A DNA stretch of 64,000 nucleotides from Chloroflexota bacterium (GTDB taxonomy: Bacteria; Chloroflexota; Anaerolineae; 4572-78; J111). The notes beneath the pieces were generated by a model. That model saw nothing but the letters and a program-made list of their open reading frames with translations. It was not told where the DNA came from and did no database searches. The stretch's first letter is position 1. Each line of letters starts with the position of its first letter. The position numbers were made by a program, and so were the translations under genes. Location of the stretch: the NCBI GenBank assembly GCA_016860845.1, contig BOKF01000003.1, positions 331,491-395,490 of the forward strand, given 5' to 3'. Shown here piece by piece: positions 60,084 to 64,000 of the stretch.

Positions 60084-61028
60084 ATGAGTGAAAATTTGTC
60101 AACCCAATTTCCAACACCACCGGAGTTACATCCGCTAGCCTCGGTTCAGGCTAAAATCCGGCAGATGGTCAGCCTCACGCTCATCATTAGCGGTTTAACG
60201 CTGTTGGGCTGGGGAGGCTGGATGTTTTACCAATATCAACTTGAGGCCAGCAAGCCTCCACCTCGCCTCATAGAAGTCTCCATCACCGAGCCGGCCAGGG
60301 CGTCTGCCTCTCAACCTCGCCTCACTCAAGTCAATGCCGCTACTGCGTCACCCAAGGTTAGCGATGCCTTCACACCGGCAAATACCCCTACCCCGAAGCC
60401 TACGCTTACGCCAAGGGCAGTCGCTGCTCAAGCGCCAGGATCACAAGCGAGAGACACTATAGCGCCTTCCCTGGCCGACAACCCCCTGCCGCTGGTTGAA
60501 GTAGAAAGCCCGGCCGAGGCCACAGCCACCTCCGACGAAGCAACACCGACTGTTTCCCCGCCGACCCGGATCGTGGCTGAAAGCATCAATCTGGACGCGA
60601 AGGTTATTGAAGTAGGCTGGAGACAAGTAATACAAAACAGCGTGTCCACCAATGTCTGGGAAGTAGCAGATTATGCCGCTGGCTGGCATACGAACTCGAA
60701 GTTGCCCGGCCAGGGGGGCAACATTGTCCTTTCTGGGCACAACAATATTAAGGGTGAAGTTTTTCGCTACCTGGTTGACCTGAAGCCGGGCGACCTGGTT
60801 ACCCTGTACGTGGATGAGCAAGCTTATGACTATGTCGTAGCCGATATATTTATCGTCAAAGACAAAGGCGAGCCTGAAGCCGTGCGCCGCGAAAATGCCA
60901 AATGGATCGGTCCCATCAATGAGGAACGGCTCACCCTGGTCACTTGCTGGCCTTACACCAACAATACCCACCGGCTGATTGTGATTGCCAGACCGGCCAC
61001 TGTGGGTCAGCCAGCCCAGAGTAATTGA
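60084..61028 (+). CDS. Sortase family protein, second copy
   Basis: A 314-residue class D-like sortase with an N-terminal membrane helix (about 30-50), a long Pro/Thr/Ala-rich spacer (about 60-150) and a sortase barrel. Its active site has His in IVLSGHNN, Cys in LTLVTCWPY and Arg in THRLIVIARP. It is similar in layout to the sortase at 40568 but only moderately similar in sequence. No sorting-signal substrate is adjacent. It follows coxA by 87 bp and may share its transcript. Start at ATG 60084; the ribosome binding site is weak. Confidence 0.9.
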   Translation: MSENLSTQFPTPPELHPLASVQAKIRQMVSLTLIISGLTLLGWGGWMFYQYQLEASKPPPRLIEVSITEPARASASQPRLTQVNAATASPKVSDAFTPANTPTPKPTLTPRAVAAQAPGSQARDTIAPSLADNPLPLVEVESPAEATATSDEATPTVSPPTRIVAESINLDAKVIEVGWRQVIQNSVSTNVWEVADYAAGWHTNSKLPGQGGNIVLSGHNNIKGEVFRYLVDLKPGDLVTLYVDEQAYDYVVADIFIVKDKGEPEAVRRENAKWIGPINEERLTLVTCWPYTNNTHRLIVIARPATVGQPAQSN

Positions 61029-61084
61029 GTGAGCCAGCTTTCAATCTGTGAAACTGCTTATTGCTCCAAACGAGGAGATAAAAA

Positions 61085-61917
61085 GTGCAGAACTCTCTCA
61101 AGAAAGTGATTTATTGGGCCCTTCTGAGCTTGCTGGGGCTGGTTTGGTTGGGATTAGCTGGTTGCGGCGGCAGTCCCCCCACCCTGGCACAGGCCGATCA
61201 ACCCACGGTTGTCTTTATTTACGCCGACGGTTGAGTGCCTTGAGCGCAGATGACGCCCATCGTGGATGGGCTAGAGGTACAGTATGGTCAGCAATTCGCG
61301 TTTCGACGGATTAACGCCAATGAAGGGGATGGTCCGGCGATAATGCGCGCTTACCGGGTTCAAGGTCATCCGACCATCCTCATTTTTGACCGGCTGGGTC
61401 AAGAGGCAGGTCGCCTGATCGGGCCGCAATCGGCGGAGGAAATCGCCAAGGTTTTAGAACAGGTTCTGATTTCAACGACCGGCCAGCCCGTGTCGTCAGA
61501 TGTTTCGACATCTCTTTCGCCGCTGCCCACCCTGGATGCCGCCGAGATCGTTTTGGGACGGCAGGTTTACCTGGAGCAGTGCGCTGCTGTCACGGCCCAA
61601 ACGCGGAAGGCCAACCCAATTGGAAAGTACCGGATGCCAACGGCAACCTACCTGCTCCTCCGCACGACGATACCGGCCACACCTGGCACCACGCCGATAG
61701 CCTACTCACTGAGATTATCCGTGATGGCTTCCGTGATCCGCTCAAGCCACCCGATAGCCCGCTGACCATGCCCGCCTTTGGCGACAAGTTGAGCGACACC
61801 CAGATTCGGGCAGTGATCGCCTACTTCAAAAGCCTTTGGTCAGAGGAAAGCCGCCAATTTCAATGGCAGGTGACGCAACAACAGCCTTTCCCAACGGTGA
61901 CGCCCGAAGGCAACTGA
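61085..61917 (+). pseudogene. Thioredoxin-cytochrome c lipoprotein with TGA at both active-site Cys codons (decayed gene or selenoprotein)
   Basis: GTG at 61085 with gaggag 7 bp upstream begins a lipoprotein signal (LVWLGLAGCGG) followed by a thioredoxin-like fold: VVFIYADG, TGA, VP, TGA, AQMTPIVDGLEVQYG, and cis-Pro GHPTILIF. The two TGAs (61232-61234 and 61241-61243) stand exactly where the CxxC cysteines belong. The fold is otherwise intact. After a linker the frame reaches VYLEQCAA, where one missing base (near 61586) breaks a CAACH haem motif. The continuation in the +2 frame (GPNAEGQPNW to MPAFGDKLSDTQIRAVIAYF) is a normal cytochrome c domain. Either a pseudogene or a UxxU selenoprotein with a sequencing error or late frameshift. 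Confidence 0.65.
61255..61271 (+). promoter_or_regulatory. Possible bacterial SECIS-like hairpin
   Basis: gcccatc (61255-61261) pairs perfectly with gatgggc (61265-61271) around a GTG loop (61262-61264). The loop lies 18 nt after the second TGA and 27 nt after the first. Bacterial SECIS elements typically place a small apical loop with an early G roughly 16-37 nt downstream of the UGA, so this hairpin fits the general rule. It may also be chance. Confidence 0.35.
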
Positions 61918-61927
61918 TGCTCTGCGG

Positions 61928-62204
61928 ATGAAGCTAAATAGCCTGAATTGCTGCTACCAGGTCAGCCTACCTCGAAGCGATGACCACGCGGGTGAACTGT
62001 TCACCCTGGCCGAGTCGCTGCTGGCCGATGTAGCCCGTGGGGTGTACGATTGTACGCGCTATAACGTTCCTGAAGTTGAGAAGTCAGAGAGACGAGGATA
62101 TAAAGGTAAACCATGATCATTTCTCTTTGCCCGTCGCGGTGCTGGGCCACGAAATCAGCGAATTTGTGGTCATTGGTAGTGGGCTGCGCATGCTTCGGAG
62201 TTGA
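61928..62204 (+). pseudogene. Remnant of a YbjQ-type (heavy-metal-binding domain) gene
   Basis: The first frame gives GELFTLAESLLADVARGVYD. After a frame change near 62090, codons encode DIKVNHDHFS, AVLGHEISEFVVIGSGLRML and a stop at 62204. The order (helix with ARGVYD, then VNHDH, then EF-V-IGSGLRM) is that of small YbjQ-like heavy-metal-binding domain proteins. It has no clean start or continuous frame, so it is a decayed gene. Confidence 0.4.
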
Positions 62205-62228
62205 TAGAAAGAAAGGAGTTACTCTCTT

Positions 62229-62954
62229 ATGAGTGAACTGACTCAATGGCGCCCTCCGGTAGGCAATTTTAGAAGCAATCTGATCTTATGGGCTGACAGA
62301 TGGATTTTATGGGTCTCGACACACTGGCTGGCTGTGGTCAACGGGTTCTTTTTTATTTTTGTCGGGTTGCCATTTCTGGCGCCCATTTTGTTGGCCAATG
62401 GCTACGCCGACGCCGCCAATACGATTTACATGATGTATCGGACGGTTTGCCATCAGCTTCCCGCTCGTTCTTACTTTATTGCCGGAGAGCAAGTCGCTTT
62501 TTGTCAGCGGAATGTGGCTATTTACGCCTCACTGCTGCTAGGCGGCCTGCTCTTTAATTGCGTGCGGCATCGGCTTAGGCCGCCGGCCCTGAGGTGGTAC
62601 GTCTTCTTTCTGGTGCCGATCGCCTTGGATGCCGGTATGCAAATGGCCAGCGAATGGTTACAGGCTATGCCCATGTCGATGCTGTGGGCCATCGGGTTGG
62701 TGGCTATGGGGATTACGAGCGCCATTTTACACAGCCGGAACTATCTAACCTGGCATAGTTATCTTTTTTTCGCCTGGGGGCCTCTCGCTTTAATTTACTT
62801 GCAGTATTTCGGCCCTCACCAGAGCAATTGGGCGCTTCGCACGATTACAGGCTTCATCTTTGGCTTTGGCACGATTTGGTTTGCTTACCCCTATCTAGAA
62901 AAGAGATTTAATAGTGTTCGGCAAGAGGTGAGCGCCAAATTAGCCAAGTGGTGA
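62229..62954 (+). CDS. DUF2085 membrane protein
   Basis: A 241-residue integral membrane protein with about six helices. The DUF2085 signature is clear: YRTVCHQLPARSYFIAGEQVAFCQRNVAIYASLLLGG, with two conserved cysteines and a CHQLPxRS motif, then GMQMASEWLQAMP. Function is unknown in this family. A good ribosome binding site (aaaggagt) precedes the ATG at 62229, and the gene is intact despite its decayed neighbours. Confidence 0.88.
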   Translation: MSELTQWRPPVGNFRSNLILWADRWILWVSTHWLAVVNGFFFIFVGLPFLAPILLANGYADAANTIYMMYRTVCHQLPARSYFIAGEQVAFCQRNVAIYASLLLGGLLFNCVRHRLRPPALRWYVFFLVPIALDAGMQMASEWLQAMPMSMLWAIGLVAMGITSAILHSRNYLTWHSYLFFAWGPLALIYLQYFGPHQSNWALRTITGFIFGFGTIWFAYPYLEKRFNSVRQEVSAKLAKW

Positions 62955-63013
62955 AGTGTATCTTGCAGTGTAGAGCGTGGCGAGCGCAGTTGGGACGTTT
63001 AATGACTGCGTGA

Positions 63014-63250
63014 TTAACTGGCGGCAGGACCACTGTGGGAGGAATCGGTCAGTCGCTGGCAGGCTGCATCAATGAGTATTTCCAGATCGGCTGTGCCGTG
63101 AAGCGCGAATGAGACGCCGATTTGAGCCAGTTCTTGAGTGTCCCAGGTTACCGAAAGAACGCTGCGTAGCTGACTGACTCATGGCATCGTAGATGCGCAA
63201 AAAGTCAGCGGTTTGGAGCGGTGCTCATCAATAACTCCACACGTAGAGTT
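63014..63250 (-). pseudogene. Fragment of an unidentified gene
   Basis: On the minus strand the frame ending at 63014 reads LSVTWDTQELAQIGVSFALHG, TADLEILIDAACQRLTDSS and stop. A different frame upstream reads FLRIYDAMSQ. The two look like one protein C-terminus split by a frameshift near 63160. The family is not recognised. It lies downstream of the broken PHAX-like gene on the same strand. Confidence 0.35.
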
Positions 63251-63283
63251 GAAAAATTAGAAGGTTGTTTCAGTCGGGACTCC

Positions 63284-63900
63284 TCATTGGCTGTCCTGAC
63301 TCTGTTGGTGCTGGCGCTTTAGATGAACAGTCGTACAACTTTGAGCATAAACCGTGAGGGTACCGTTTGGCCCGATGCGCCGATTAAATACTGGATATCC
63401 TTCCACAATCAATTTATCTTCCGGGTTAGCAATAGCCTCTTTCACTTTGCGCCACTGCTTTAGGGCGATCTAGACCACGAAGGTGACAGGCTCAACAGGT
63501 GGAACTGGCAACCCTTTGGGTAAAGTAGGTGCTTTACCCCCCTGTAGGGCAGTGATAACTACTTGGTCTCTTTCCAATACACGGCCAGGACGGCCCACTA
63601 GGGTTATTTTCATAGTATTCACCTCTCCCGCTTGCTTGAGGGCCTCAATTGATAATTCCATCATCTCAGTGGAGGTCAGTGGGGTGATTGCTACTGACTT
63701 GTAGTTTTTTCTCCGGGCTGGGCCAAAGATGGTCCCACGTTCGTCGAGTGTCGCAGTCTCTTTGGCTAACTTGAAAAATCACCACCGGGCGACCGGCGAC
63801 GGGTGCCATTATTGATCAGCATTCCACCATTCGCCTCGATTTGCTGCGTTTCTTCAAACAAGACCAGGGCACGTGTGCCGTCCAGCGTAAGTTTAGAAAA
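63284..63900 (-). pseudogene. PHAX RNA-binding-domain-like protein, broken
   Basis: On the minus strand the pieces in order are: LDGTRALVLFEETQQIEANG then GMLINNGTRRRSPGG (63894-63780), FKLAKETATLDERGTIFGPA, MKITLVGRPGRVLERDQVVI, LPKGLPVPPVEPVTFVV, an in-frame TAG (63472-63470), and ALKQWRKVKEAIANPEDKLI to a stop at 63284. GGM-x-RRRxPGGVFF-like sequence is the signature of the PHAX RNA_GG_bind domain found in some bacteria. The second part is its usual C-terminal region. One missing T in the run at 63774-63778, the TAG and a disrupted 5' end break the gene. MKITL at 63613 has its own ribosome binding site, so a separate short product is possible. Confidence 0.6.
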
Positions 63901-64000
63901 ATGAATTTTTCCATTGCAACCTTAGAAAAAGTCACCCTGAAGGGTTCCAAAATCCAACTGTAGCCTTAGAAAATTATGAAAAAGCCGTTTACTTAGTCCA

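Overview
The window looks like a chromosomal segment of a Chloroflexota bacterium, probably Anaerolineae, Caldilineae or a related class. This is inferred from gene content: YbhF/YbhS-like exporters with paired HlyD proteins, an Agl23-type membrane protein fused to NHL repeats, sortases with long Pro/Thr-rich spacers, a DUF3105 protein, a DUF2085 membrane protein, a bacterial PHAX-like protein, and many low-complexity palindromic spacers. No rRNA, tRNA, CRISPR array, integrase or transposase was recognised. Most of the window is moderately GC-rich. Roughly 40-58 kb has noticeably more AT-rich intergenic DNA.

Layout. 1-5.1 kb: end of an Hsp20 gene, an AarF/UbiB kinase-like protein, a SigZ-type sigma factor, small proteins, and a NarL-like regulator flanked by CAGGTAG heptamers. 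5.1-13.4 kb: a complete ABC-2 exporter operon (dual ATPase, two permeases, two HlyD adaptors) interspersed with low-complexity repeats that have entered coding sequence in at least two places. 13.4-22.2 kb: a central-carbon cluster (type II GAPDH, ATP-dependent PEP carboxykinase, GH57 glucanase, glycogen-binding-like protein, 6-phosphofructokinase) plus a hydrolase and an EamA transporter. 22.2-27.8 kb: a P1B metal ATPase with an unusual CPD motif, an M23 peptidase homologue and an HtrA protease. 27.8-41.6 kb: envelope genes, namely Agl23-NHL, a frameshifted cyclopropane synthase, an MBOAT O-acyltransferase with two related secreted lipases (one fused to an SGNH domain), PBP2, a sortase and an anti-sigma-like zinc finger. 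42-52.4 kb: an aminotransferase, a DsbA-DUF3105 lipoprotein, an L,D-transpeptidase, a ZnuABC-type uptake system, a purple acid phosphatase and a NicO-type metal transporter. 52.8-60 kb: a tandem-duplicated solute-binding protein, a membrane-anchored glycosidase, an A2-type cytochrome oxidase subunit I and a second sortase. 61-64 kb: a decaying region with a thioredoxin-cytochrome c gene, a YbjQ-like remnant, a DUF2085 gene and a broken PHAX-like gene.

Two observations stand out. First, eight copies of a 15-bp dyad (CTTAC-N5-GTAAG or a close variant) occur between 22.3 and 58.0 kb. Seven lie on or just beside the -10 box of a good TTGACA-type promoter. They precede the metal ATPase, PBP2, the aminotransferase (two sites), the ZnuABC operon, the nicO/solute-binding-protein intergenic region (two sites) and coxA. 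This looks like an undescribed repressor regulon connecting metal handling, envelope synthesis and respiration. Second, the thioredoxin-like protein at 61.1 kb has TGA exactly where both active-site cysteine codons should be. A perfect 7-bp hairpin with a GTG loop sits 18 and 27 nt after the two TGAs, so a diselenide (UxxU) selenoprotein is possible, although a nearby frameshift makes gene decay a serious alternative.

Several genes are broken by single-base indels, some in homopolymers (G7 at 31296, A5 at 63774), so some lesions may be assembly errors.
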